From positions 65,098-129,097 of the forward strand of contig JAEWMQ010000038.1 in assembly GCA_023393125.1 (NCBI GenBank): a stretch of DNA of 64,000 nt. Reading direction: 5' to 3'. Position numbers and translations under genes: made by a program. This DNA comes from Bacillota bacterium. Its GTDB lineage: Bacteria > Bacillota > Clostridia > Lachnospirales > Cellulosilyticaceae. Below are positions 1-7,787 of the stretch, in pieces. How positions within the stretch are numbered: position 1 is the first letter of the stretch; the number at the start of each line of letters is the position of its first letter. The notes beneath the pieces are model-generated. The model was not told the origin of the DNA, did not search any database, and saw nothing but the letters and a program-made list of their open reading frames with translations.

Positions 1-150
1 TTCATTAATACGTTCTGCTGATACTCTATCCTTAGTTGAACTTAAAAACGAAGCTGTAATAGGTCCTACAACTAAAGCTACAATAAATATACAGATAACA
101 ACCTCAGCAAAAGTCAGTCCCCTTTGATTTGTATTTAACGTTTTCACCAT
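1..150 (-). CDS. Type IV prepilin-like protein, partial (N-terminus only)
   Basis: Only the first 50 codons lie in the window; the 3' part runs off the left edge. The reading frame starts at an ATG at 150 with an AGGG element about a dozen bases upstream. Residues 10-16 read RGLTFAE, a class III prepilin processing site: cleavage after G11 would leave Leu1 and the conserved Glu5 of the mature pilin, followed by a hydrophobic segment of about 20 residues. It is the last visible gene of the pilus operon, 23 bp after the pilO-like gene, so it is probably a minor pilin assembled into or priming the fibre. Which minor pilin it is cannot be told from this fragment. Confidence 0.8.
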   Translation of the reverse strand, partial: MVKTLNTNQRGLTFAEVVICIFIVALVVGPITASFLSSTKDRVSAERINE

Positions 151-173
151 CTTTTCACATCCCTACTTAGAAA

Positions 174-1349
174 TTAAGTAAGACTTATATTTCCTTTAGT
201 TTGACCTTTGGTTACCTCTTGGTCTTGCTCATTGTAAATATGAATATTATCTAAAAGTGTTCCCTCTAGAGAAACGCGCATTACTTTGCCAGAATAATTA
301 TATACATAAACATGAATATTAGGCATTATAGTTTGTATTTCTCTCATAGTTGATACAATTCTTAAAGCAGGTCCGTCAATAGGTATGTAAAAACTCGTTT
401 GTTTGACTTGACCAGACTCATCTTCAATATTTAACTCGTAATAGTCCTCACGAACCATAATCGTTATATGTGCATTGGTCTGAGAAACTAACCCTACGTA
501 GCGTTCATCTCCATCACCAGGCCCACTTAATTGATAAGTGTCCCCAGAACTTAGCAAGTCCCCTATGTTTAAATTAAACTGTGAATTGCTAAGTGCAGGT
601 GTTGAAACTGGCTCACTAGTAGGTTCCTGGACCGGGGGGCTTACTTCACCTCCGGTTGAAGTTGTTACTACAATTTTGGGATTTTTAAAAGGCTCTTCAT
701 TATTAATCTTAACTGATTTACCTGCTTGATAAATTTCATCTTCCACTGTACCTTCAGAGCGATAATAGACACTAAAATTAAAGGTAGTCTGCCCTAATTC
801 ATTCATACCATCTCCGAAAAATACTTCATAAGCAACCCTCTCTTCGCCATCTTTCTTCTGAGGCTCTGTACTAAAGTTGAATTTTGATATATTTCCCACT
901 TGATACATACTATTTAAATGCTCTATTAACTTTCTTGATGTCGTATAAGTGCTAATAAAAGAAATCTCGTACTCTTGCTTTCTAATACTTCCTAGTTCGT
1001 CTTCTGTCACCTCTACATTAGTTTGCTTAATACTACCATCCGTATATTTCATGAGATCTAAGTACCTAAAAAAGTTGGTTAAGAATTTTGAATCAGCTGT
1101 TTGACTAGGAATCGTATTTAAAAGAGCTGTTTTTTGAATTTCCAGTTGAGCGAGTTCTTTCTTACTCTCTTCATGCTTAGCTAGTCTTTCCTCCAACTGT
1201 TCAATTCGTCTTTGCACATTAGCAATCTCTTGTCTATTACTGGCAATCACTTGCTTATCTGCTTTATAAAACTTAATCAAATAAAAAACTTGCATTAGAA
1301 TAATCACACCAAAAACTAGGCCAAAGATAATATTCTTCATTGATTTCAT
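174..1349 (-). CDS. pilO: PilO-like type IV pilus alignment protein with long C-terminal extension
   Basis: The 391-residue protein has one N-terminal membrane helix (about residues 6-25), a coiled coil (about 30-75) and an alpha/beta region to about 215, the layout of PilO, which pairs with PilN in the inner membrane and links PilM to the periplasmic or wall-side machinery. PilO proteins are usually near 200 residues. Here a Ser/Thr/Pro/Glu-rich linker (about 228-255) is followed by an additional domain of about 135 residues that I do not recognise. The start overlaps the pilN stop by one base (TAATG), indicating translational coupling. No separate pilP is visible, so the extension could substitute for it; that is inference. 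PilO identity rests mainly on order (pilM-pilN-this) and topology. Confidence 0.75.
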   Translation of the reverse strand: MKSMKNIIFGLVFGVIILMQVFYLIKFYKADKQVIASNRQEIANVQRRIEQLEERLAKHEESKKELAQLEIQKTALLNTIPSQTADSKFLTNFFRYLDLMKYTDGSIKQTNVEVTEDELGSIRKQEYEISFISTYTTSRKLIEHLNSMYQVGNISKFNFSTEPQKKDGEERVAYEVFFGDGMNELGQTTFNFSVYYRSEGTVEDEIYQAGKSVKINNEEPFKNPKIVVTTSTGGEVSPPVQEPTSEPVSTPALSNSQFNLNIGDLLSSGDTYQLSGPGDGDERYVGLVSQTNAHITIMVREDYYELNIEDESGQVKQTSFYIPIDGPALRIVSTMREIQTIMPNIHVYVYNYSGKVMRVSLEGTLLDNIHIYNEQDQEVTKGQTKGNISLT

Positions 1350-2035
1350 TAATTATTCGCCTCCTCACTATTTGGTGTTGCTTCGGTTGTAGCAGGAGCA
1401 GTTCCTTCTTCTACAGGTGTTGCCTCTGCTGTAGAAGTAGTTGTAGGTTGAATAGCTGCTATTTTTAGCTTTATTGTAATGACCCCTTTATATTTATGTT
1501 CTTGCTTATCATAAGCAATGTCATGAGTAATACTATCAGATGGATACAAGGCTTCTAGAATAGTTACATAATTTATTGATTCTTGAAGCTCATTTGATTG
1601 GCATTCTATTACTATTGTTTTTTCACTACTTCCATCTGCTGCAGGCGCTGGTACATCGATATTAAAGGATGTGATATTCACCCCTTCTGGCAAACGTGTA
1701 ACAAATTCATCAAATAATTTACCATTAATATAACCTTCCTGTTTTAAACTACTGTATTTATTTAACCATTTTTTCATATCAGTTTTAGCTACTTCTAAGT
1801 CATTTAAAGTCTTATTAACACCTGCATAGCGACTAGATGATAATTCTTCCTGCTTTTGCAATAATAAATGCTGAGTTTCCTTTACTTCTCTTTTAGGTGG
1901 AAGAACTATAAAATTAACAAATCCTACGACTTCCACTAAAAGAACGATGCTAGCAATCATTTGATAAAAACGAATTTTCTCAGCAATAATGTATTCGTTG
2001 GGTAATAAGTTAATCCCCTTTGCTCTTGCTTTCAT
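1349..2035 (-). CDS. pilN: PilN type IV pilus assembly protein
   Basis: PilN is a bitopic inner-membrane protein whose short cytoplasmic tail docks onto PilM. The 228-residue product begins with the diagnostic INLLP motif (residues 8-12), followed by a membrane helix at about 26-46 and a coiled-coil/ferredoxin-like external part. The last 30 or so residues are rich in Thr, Ala, Glu and Pro and look unstructured, which is not typical of PilN and resembles a wall-spanning or glycosylatable tail. The start has a strong AAGGAGG site. It sits 11 bp after pilM and is coupled to the pilO-like gene. Confidence 0.9.
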   Translation of the reverse strand: MKARAKGINLLPNEYIIAEKIRFYQMIASIVLLVEVVGFVNFIVLPPKREVKETQHLLLQKQEELSSSRYAGVNKTLNDLEVAKTDMKKWLNKYSSLKQEGYINGKLFDEFVTRLPEGVNITSFNIDVPAPAADGSSEKTIVIECQSNELQESINYVTILEALYPSDSITHDIAYDKQEHKYKGVITIKLKIAAIQPTTTSTAEATPVEEGTAPATTEATPNSEEANN

Positions 2036-2046
2036 ACCGTTCCTCC

Positions 2047-3054
2047 TTATAGTCCATTAATGGCACCTAATATATTTACAAAAAAGCGCCTATAAGGTTC
2101 AAATTCAACATTAGGAGCTTCAACAACTGTACTAAATTCATTTAGCTTTTCAGTTGGAATATTCAAGGCGTCTCTTATATAAGTCCTCATCCCTTTAATA
2201 CTTGCTCCACCACCAACTAAGTAAATCTTTTTAATACTACCATTGTTAAAGTTTGAGAAATAAAATTGTAAGATTCTTTCAATTTCAGATATGATATTAT
2301 ATTCAATCTGAGGACGAATCAAATCTGAAATACGATCATCACTAATCTCTTTATCTAATAAGCTTTTATTAGCCGCTATATCATTCAGTGCACTATTAAT
2401 GCTTTCTACACCAAACTCTATACTTCTAGTTAGTACTGCTTGATTATCTGAAATAATCGTAGCAGTAGTGGAATTCCCCCCAATATCCAAAACTAATACA
2501 TTCGGTGCTGTCTCATAAGTCAAACGTTTTTGACTACCAAATACATTGCTCAAAGCCTCAGATGGAATGGTAATCATTATAGGTGCCAGCTTTAGAGACT
2601 TAAGTAAAGTAGCTACTGGCAAGACCACGCTATTGGGTGCCGCTACTAATAAAAGTTCATATTTCTCCACACCATCTTCTTCAAATTCTCTAACAATCTT
2701 AAAATCAATTTGATATTGTCCACGCTCAACAGGTAAGTATTCTTCCGTTTTCATTTCTAATAATTCTTTAATTAATTTCTCGGGTTGTTTTCCCATAATG
2801 GCATTTCTGATAATAATGCCATTACTTTGTACCACGCCCACTACTTTTCTTGCACGGTATTTCCTTTGACTTAATTCCTGATCAATAACCTTCTTTATTG
2901 CTTGAATATTACTAATCACACCATTGTTAATACAATTTGCTGGGGTATTAATAACAGAAAATTTATGTACTATTAATGTTGCAGCTTTCTTAGATACTTC
3001 AATAATCTTGATATTGCTGCTACCAATCTCAATCCCCATAATATGCTCTGCCAT
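2047..3054 (-). CDS. pilM: PilM type IV pilus assembly ATPase-fold protein
   Basis: PilM is a cytoplasmic actin/FtsA-fold protein that binds ATP and the N-terminal tail of PilN. The 335-residue product has the expected phosphate-1 signature near the N-terminus (GIEIGSSNIKIIEV, about 7-20), the phosphate-2 loop LDIGGNSTTATI near residue 190 and an adenosine-type loop VGGGASIKGM near 281. Length matches the family. It follows a minor prepilin gene after a 67 bp gap and precedes pilN by 11 bp, the standard pilMNO order. The start ATG has a GAGGTGAG site. Confidence 0.92.
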   Translation of the reverse strand: MAEHIMGIEIGSSNIKIIEVSKKAATLIVHKFSVINTPANCINNGVISNIQAIKKVIDQELSQRKYRARKVVGVVQSNGIIIRNAIMGKQPEKLIKELLEMKTEEYLPVERGQYQIDFKIVREFEEDGVEKYELLLVAAPNSVVLPVATLLKSLKLAPIMITIPSEALSNVFGSQKRLTYETAPNVLVLDIGGNSTTATIISDNQAVLTRSIEFGVESINSALNDIAANKSLLDKEISDDRISDLIRPQIEYNIISEIERILQFYFSNFNNGSIKKIYLVGGGASIKGMRTYIRDALNIPTEKLNEFSTVVEAPNVEFEPYRRFFVNILGAINGL

Positions 3055-3121
3055 ACTCTCACCTCTTTAATTTTCCTCTTCTTTATACTCTTACTTTCTA
3101 TAGCCTTTCACCTTTATTGGC

Positions 3122-3688
3122 TTAATATTTTTCTTTATAAGCTAATGACTCTGTGAAGGTTTCTTCTACTTTTAATTTTCCCAGTGTCTCTCCTTGCTTA
3201 TTAAAACTACAAGTAAACTCCACAATATCGGAATTCTTTTTTCTTTTCACTTCTATATCTTCTATCACATCAGAAATTAATGCAGTCTCTCCTCCTGCTA
3301 TATAAACAAGTTTATACTTACCTTTGTTTGTGGATGATGGTATAGAAATCAGCTCAATCTCTGATATATCTGTTCCTATTTTGAATTGAATTTTATATAA
3401 CTTCCCTTGTTTTTCTACATTTTCTGCTGCACTCTGTATAGGGGTTAATATATCATATGAGCTATTAGTCCCTACTAAGATTTGAATTTTTTCCGCTGTT
3501 CTTATTTTTTCTCTTACAAAATCATTGACTGCCCTTGAATTATCTACCAAATAAGTTCTTTGATCAAATCGCTTAGAACTGACATACATCTGTGAAAAAA
3601 AGTTCAATAAACTTTGTAGAATTAAACCAAATAATAAAAGTGCAATAGCTGCTTCTAATAAGGAAAACCCCTTTTCTCTTTTCTTCAT
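3122..3688 (-). CDS. Minor prepilin-like protein
   Basis: The 188-residue protein carries a basic leader (MKKREKG) and the class III prepilin motif GFSLLEA; cleavage would occur after G7, with Glu5 conserved, followed by a hydrophobic helix of about 20 residues. The rest is predicted as a beta-rich head. The leader, size and neighbouring pilin genes suggest a PilW/PilJ or ComGF-like minor pilin that helps initiate or cap the pilus. It starts at an ATG behind a strong AAAGGAGGGAGG site, 17 bp after the preceding prepilin gene. The assignment to a minor pilin subclass is inference. Confidence 0.85.
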   Translation of the reverse strand: MKKREKGFSLLEAAIALLLFGLILQSLLNFFSQMYVSSKRFDQRTYLVDNSRAVNDFVREKIRTAEKIQILVGTNSSYDILTPIQSAAENVEKQGKLYKIQFKIGTDISEIELISIPSSTNKGKYKLVYIAGGETALISDVIEDIEVKRKKNSDIVEFTCSFNKQGETLGKLKVEETFTESLAYKEKY

Positions 3689-3705
3689 AAACCTCCCTCC
3701 TTTAC

Positions 3706-4224
3706 TTATGGTACAGTGATCTCATAATGCCCAGTACCTGTATAAAATAGTATATCTAACTTAGATTGATCATTTTTTAAACTAATCTTAAGTGTCGTTT
3801 TATACTCATTTCCCACAACGTCTGTTATCTTTTTATTAGAAAACTCCAATTCTGTAATAGGTGTTACAGGTATATTTCCATTTGTATCCTTAATTACTAT
3901 TTCTATATTCTTATTATGTTCTATTCGTCTATCTAGTAATTTTAAATTAGTAGGACTTAAGACCTGACTAATGGTATATCCATAATAAGGATCCGTTCCC
4001 AATGCGTTTTTACTTACTAGGTTTAAAACATAGGTCTCAGATCTATTGGTATTTTGCTTTGTGATTTGAGTAACGAGGTCTAGACAAATTTCTTTTGCAA
4101 GCTTATTAACTTCTTGTCTACGTATATTTTGCATACTAGGTATAGCTGCTACACCAATAATGCCCATAATAAGTAACACTAGCGCCACTTCTAGTAAACT
4201 AAAACCCTTGCTTCTTTTTTTCAC
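3706..4224 (-). CDS. Minor prepilin-like protein (GTG start)
   Basis: The mature region begins GFSLLEVALVLLIMGIIG, a textbook prepilin cleavage motif and hydrophobic helix. The frame is open further upstream, but that part overlaps pilD and codes for an implausible leader. The GTG at 4224 gives a short basic leader (VKKRSKG) and has a GGAGGG site six bases upstream, so I chose it; the product is 172 residues. It is likely a PilE/PilV or GspH-type minor pilin. The gene follows pilD by 17 bp and precedes another minor pilin by 17 bp. Confidence 0.85.
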   Translation of the reverse strand: MKKRSKGFSLLEVALVLLIMGIIGVAAIPSMQNIRRQEVNKLAKEICLDLVTQITKQNTNRSETYVLNLVSKNALGTDPYYGYTISQVLSPTNLKLLDRRIEHNKNIEIVIKDTNGNIPVTPITELEFSNKKITDVVGNEYKTTLKISLKNDQSKLDILFYTGTGHYEITVP

Positions 4225-4241
4225 ACAAGTCCCTCCTTTAC

Positions 4242-4910
4242 TCAAATTCCCATATACTGCAAATACAACCGAATAATCTCTTCTTGAAACAATATTATTA
4301 TCAGTGTTCCTATACATAAAAAGGGTCCGAAAGGAAACGCTTCGCTTTTCCTCCTAATGACATATAAACAGCTACCTATTAATACAGCAAAGGCGCTAGC
4401 TATGATTAGCATTAACGGCAGTAGATCTAACCCTACAAAAAAGCCAATAAGAGCCATAAGCCTTACATCTCCAAATCCTAGCCCTTCTTTCTTTAATAAC
4501 CATTTTGAACCATAAAATAATAAAAGAAATAGTACATAGCCACTTACTGATCCAATAATTCCATTGAGTACTAAATGATAGTTATTTAAAGCCACTCCTT
4601 GAATGAATCTAAATATCATCCCACCACTTAATCCTATATAAATCATTTTAGATGGTAACAACATATATTTTAAGTCAAACCAAGCTAAAAAACTTAAATC
4701 CCAAATTAAAAACATTGATAGCCATGCTTCTGCTTTCAATCCGTATACTTGGTAAATCCTCATAAATAATACCCCTACTAATAAAGATATCCAATAAAAA
4801 GGCCACTTTTTAGGCATCTCTATTTCTTCATAGCTTTTTAGAAATTGCTTTTCTAATGTATTATAACTACAGCTACTTATAAAACCTAACAAGAAACTCA
4901 CTATTAGCAT
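4242..4910 (-). CDS. pilD: Prepilin peptidase (A24 family)
   Basis: This membrane aspartyl protease removes prepilin leaders. The 222-residue product is almost entirely hydrophobic helices and shows both catalytic Asp motifs: FDLKYMLLP (about residues 75-83) and GLGFGDVRLM (about 143-152). Most bacterial PilD enzymes also carry an N-terminal cytoplasmic domain with two CxxC pairs, tied to N-methylation of the pilin. That loop is short here and has no CxxC, so the protein may be a peptidase without the zinc-binding methylation module. It lies between the major pilin and a minor pilin gene. Confidence 0.9.
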   Translation of the reverse strand: MLIVSFLLGFISSCSYNTLEKQFLKSYEEIEMPKKWPFYWISLLVGVLFMRIYQVYGLKAEAWLSMFLIWDLSFLAWFDLKYMLLPSKMIYIGLSGGMIFRFIQGVALNNYHLVLNGIIGSVSGYVLFLLLFYGSKWLLKKEGLGFGDVRLMALIGFFVGLDLLPLMLIIASAFAVLIGSCLYVIRRKSEAFPFGPFLCIGTLIIILFQEEIIRLYLQYMGI

Positions 4911-4999
4911 ATTTTAATGCTCCTTTAAAATAAGCAGATATTCCACAGAATACCTGCTTATTAACTCCATCCTTAAAATCTATTTAACTAATATTACAA

Positions 5000-5416
5000 C
5001 TAGTTACTCTTAATCCAAATACCTTTATCAGAATTTGCATTAAACTTATCGTATTCACTCGCTCCAACTTTTATATACAGAATACTACTAGCAGAATCAA
5101 ACGTAAGTGTTGCTCCAGATGTTTGAAGTTTAACTGTTTGTGAATCTGATAAATATTTTGGATCTAGATAGCTTGTTGAACCTAACATTGATACTATAGA
5201 TCCTGCAGCAGATCCAGGCCATGCTCCCATATCTGCAAAGTAAATTTCTGCTTGATTTTGTATCGTCTTAGCTGTTGATACGTCAGTTGACATTCTAGAA
5301 CGTAAAGACATTGTCGAAAATTGTGGAACTAATACGGCTCCAATGATTCCCATAATCGCAATAACTACGATTAATTCGATCAAAGTGAAACCTTTTTGAT
5401 TGTGTTGAATTTTCAT
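5000..5416 (-). CDS. pilA: Type IV major pilin
   Basis: The 138-residue product has a short leader and the canonical cleavage and assembly motif GFTLIELIVVIAIMGIIGAV; cleavage after G9 leaves Phe1 and Glu5. The head (YFADMGAWPG, then a Ser/Thr-rich beta region) resembles PilA/GspG-type pilins. The frame is open 13 codons upstream, but the ATG at 5416 has an AAGGGAGTG site at the right distance and yields the normal leader. Being the most canonical of the operon's prepilins and sited right after pilC, it is probably the major subunit. No Cys pair is present in the head. Confidence 0.9.
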   Translation of the reverse strand: MKIQHNQKGFTLIELIVVIAIMGIIGAVLVPQFSTMSLRSRMSTDVSTAKTIQNQAEIYFADMGAWPGSAAGSIVSMLGSTSYLDPKYLSDSQTVKLQTSGATLTFDSASSILYIKVGASEYDKFNANSDKGIWIKSN

Positions 5417-5473
5417 TTTGCTCACTCCCTTAATTTTTTTATATGTAAATCCCAATTGGAAATTTACTCTTCC

Positions 5474-6688
5474 TTACATCATTGCATTAGCAGCTGCAAA
5501 AGTTGGCAACATAACCGCTAGCATTATACCCCCTATGATAACCGCCATAAAAATTGTTAATGCTGGTTCTATTAATAATGTCATATTATCTACAGCAATA
5601 TCGACTTCTTCTTTAAAATAAACACTTATTTTAATAAGCATATCATCTAAAGCACCTGTTTCCTCACCTATATTAATCATACTATACATAATAGGTGGGT
5701 AAATCACACTACCACTTAATGAATCATATAAACTTTGCCCCTGCTTTAATGAAATAATAGCTAAATCTAATTCTTCATCTGCCACTGCATTACCAATGAC
5801 ATTCTTAGTAATCTCTATAGCTTGAAGCATAGGAATACCAGATTCAACCAACATAGACATAGTACTAGCAAATACTGCTGAAATAGACTTTTTATTTAAG
5901 TCCCCAAAAACAGGTAACTTTAATGACAAGCGATCTAAAGCCTTTTTACAAGAAGGTATTTTCTTAATATTAAAGCATACAAACACTAATACCACTGCTA
6001 TACCGACTAAAACAGGCCATTGAGCAATACAGAAATTACTTACGGCAATAACTATCTTAGTAGGTGTAGGAATCTCTGCTCCTGTTTCTGTTAACAACCC
6101 CATAAAGTTAGGAATAACTTTAACCATTAAAATAACGACTACAATGGCTACAATAATTAAAACAATCGTAGGATAGGCTAAAGCTTTTTTAACTTTTTTT
6201 ATAACCCCCAATTGGTTATCAAAATGATCTACCGTTTGTTGTAATACTTTATCTAAGTTACCGGATGCCTCACCGCACTCAATCATGCTAACTAAAATAT
6301 CTGGAAAGACCTTTTCCTCTCTTGCTGCCTCCGATAAAGTTTTTCCTTCTGTAACCTCTGAATGAATATGTTCTAAATGTTTTTTTAAAGTTTTATTTGG
6401 ACATTGTTGTGCACAAATATTAAGGCCTTTACCAATACTAATACCAGCCTGAATCATTGATGCAAATTGCTTACAAAAAAAGTTAATGTCTGTTAACTTG
6501 ATTTTAGGTTTAAATATGCCTATCTCGCTTAAATCAGCATTAAAAGCGCTTTTTTTACTAACAGAAATGGGCTCAAGATTCTTTTTCATCAATATCTCAC
6601 GAATAGTTAGCTCATTTTCTGCCTGCAATTCTCCTGAAATCTTTTTCCCATTAATATTGCTTTTCGCTTTATATATATAAGTCTCCAT
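5474..6688 (-). CDS. pilC: PilC/GspF inner-membrane platform protein
   Basis: PilC is the inner-membrane platform on which the PilB and PilT motors act. The 404-residue product has two repeated GspF domains (about 65-190 and 265-390), each with the MIQAGI/VESGI and ECGEASGNL/NIGEETGAL motifs, and membrane helices near 167-190, 215-240 and 370-395. I start it at the ATG at 6688 (METYIYKAK), which has a GGGAGG site; an in-frame codon six residues upstream is less likely. It begins 15 bp after pilT. Confidence 0.95.
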   Translation of the reverse strand: METYIYKAKSNINGKKISGELQAENELTIREILMKKNLEPISVSKKSAFNADLSEIGIFKPKIKLTDINFFCKQFASMIQAGISIGKGLNICAQQCPNKTLKKHLEHIHSEVTEGKTLSEAAREEKVFPDILVSMIECGEASGNLDKVLQQTVDHFDNQLGVIKKVKKALAYPTIVLIIVAIVVVILMVKVIPNFMGLLTETGAEIPTPTKIVIAVSNFCIAQWPVLVGIAVVLVFVCFNIKKIPSCKKALDRLSLKLPVFGDLNKKSISAVFASTMSMLVESGIPMLQAIEITKNVIGNAVADEELDLAIISLKQGQSLYDSLSGSVIYPPIMYSMINIGEETGALDDMLIKISVYFKEEVDIAVDNMTLLIEPALTIFMAVIIGGIMLAVMLPTFAAANAMM

Positions 6689-6702
6689 TTTTCTCGCCTC
6701 CC

Positions 6703-7767
6703 TCATCGTCCTATTAGACGTTTAAATTCATCTCGGATTTGTGCATAATGGCTAGCTGTTTCTAGTGAAATCCGACCTTCCTTATAATGCTTTACAATAG
6801 ATGCATCCATTGTAATCATTCCTGACAATGTTCCAGTTTGAATTTGAGAATAGATTTGATGTGTCTTTTCTTCACGAATCAAATTAGCTATAGCAGCATT
6901 ACCTATCATAATTTCCAGCGCCACACATCTACCTTTGATATCACTTCTCGGCAAGAGTTGTTGTGAAACAACTCCCTTTAGAATATTAGATAGTTGAATA
7001 CGAATTTGTTGCTGCTGATGGGGTGGGAAAACGTCAATAATACGGTCGATAGTCTGAGCTGCCCCAATAGTGTGCAAGGTACTTAATACTAAGTGCCCTG
7101 TTTCTGCTGCTGTAATAGCTGTTGAAATGGTTTCTTGATCACGCATTTCTCCTACTAAAATAACATCTGGATCTTCACGTAAAGCTGCCCTTAAAGCATT
7201 GGCATAACTATTTGTATCAAAACCAATCTCCCTTTGATTCACCATACTATTTTTATGTTTATGTAAATATTCTATAGGGTCTTCAAGTGTCAAAATATGT
7301 TCTTTTCTTTTTTGATTCATATAGTCAACCATAGTAGCAAGAGTAGTAGATTTTCCACTTCCTGTTGGTCCTGTAACTAAAATAAGTCCTCTTGTATTAT
7401 TCGAAAGTGATTCTAATATTTTTCTTGGGAGTCCAAGTTCTTCCATCCTAGGAATTTCAACACCAACTAAACGAAGTGCTGTTGCCCAACTCCCCCTTTG
7501 TTTATATACATTAACACGAAAGCGACCTATATTTTGAAGTGCATAAGAAAAGTCTACTTCACCTTTTTCTCTAAATTTCTCCATTAAAACAGGTTTCCCT
7601 TCTAACAACTGTCCTATAAGTTCTTTTGTATCTGCTTCTTTTAAAGTAGGTAAATCTAAAGGTGTTAATTGTCCATGCAATCTAAGTGTAGGAGGAAGAC
7701 CCACAGTTAAATGTATATCTGAAGCATTCTGCTCTACAACAATTTCTAATAAATCATTAACATCCAT
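6703..7767 (-). CDS. pilT: PilT pilus retraction ATPase
   Basis: This hexameric cytoplasmic ATPase depolymerises pili, powering twitching or DNA uptake. The 354-residue product has an N-terminal PAS-like domain (DIHLTVGLPPTLRLHG), Walker A GPTGSGKSTT (about 133-142), an Asp box (ALREDPDVILVGEMRD) and the His box TGHLVLSTLHT. It lacks the N-terminal MshEN extension and Cys cluster of PilB, which separates retraction from extension motors. Length is typical. It follows pilB after 20 bp, with an AAGGAG site. Confidence 0.95.
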   Translation of the reverse strand: MDVNDLLEIVVEQNASDIHLTVGLPPTLRLHGQLTPLDLPTLKEADTKELIGQLLEGKPVLMEKFREKGEVDFSYALQNIGRFRVNVYKQRGSWATALRLVGVEIPRMEELGLPRKILESLSNNTRGLILVTGPTGSGKSTTLATMVDYMNQKRKEHILTLEDPIEYLHKHKNSMVNQREIGFDTNSYANALRAALREDPDVILVGEMRDQETISTAITAAETGHLVLSTLHTIGAAQTIDRIIDVFPPHQQQQIRIQLSNILKGVVSQQLLPRSDIKGRCVALEIMIGNAAIANLIREEKTHQIYSQIQTGTLSGMITMDASIVKHYKEGRISLETASHYAQIRDEFKRLIGR

Positions 7768-7787
7768 ATATACTTTATCTCCTTATT

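Noticed and set aside
538..729. Small plus-strand frame inside the pilO gene, and similar antisense frames elsewhere (e.g. 30904-31227, 45817-46194)
   Set aside because: They lie opposite well-supported genes, lack convincing ribosome sites and show no recognisable products; they are by-products of the coding strand.
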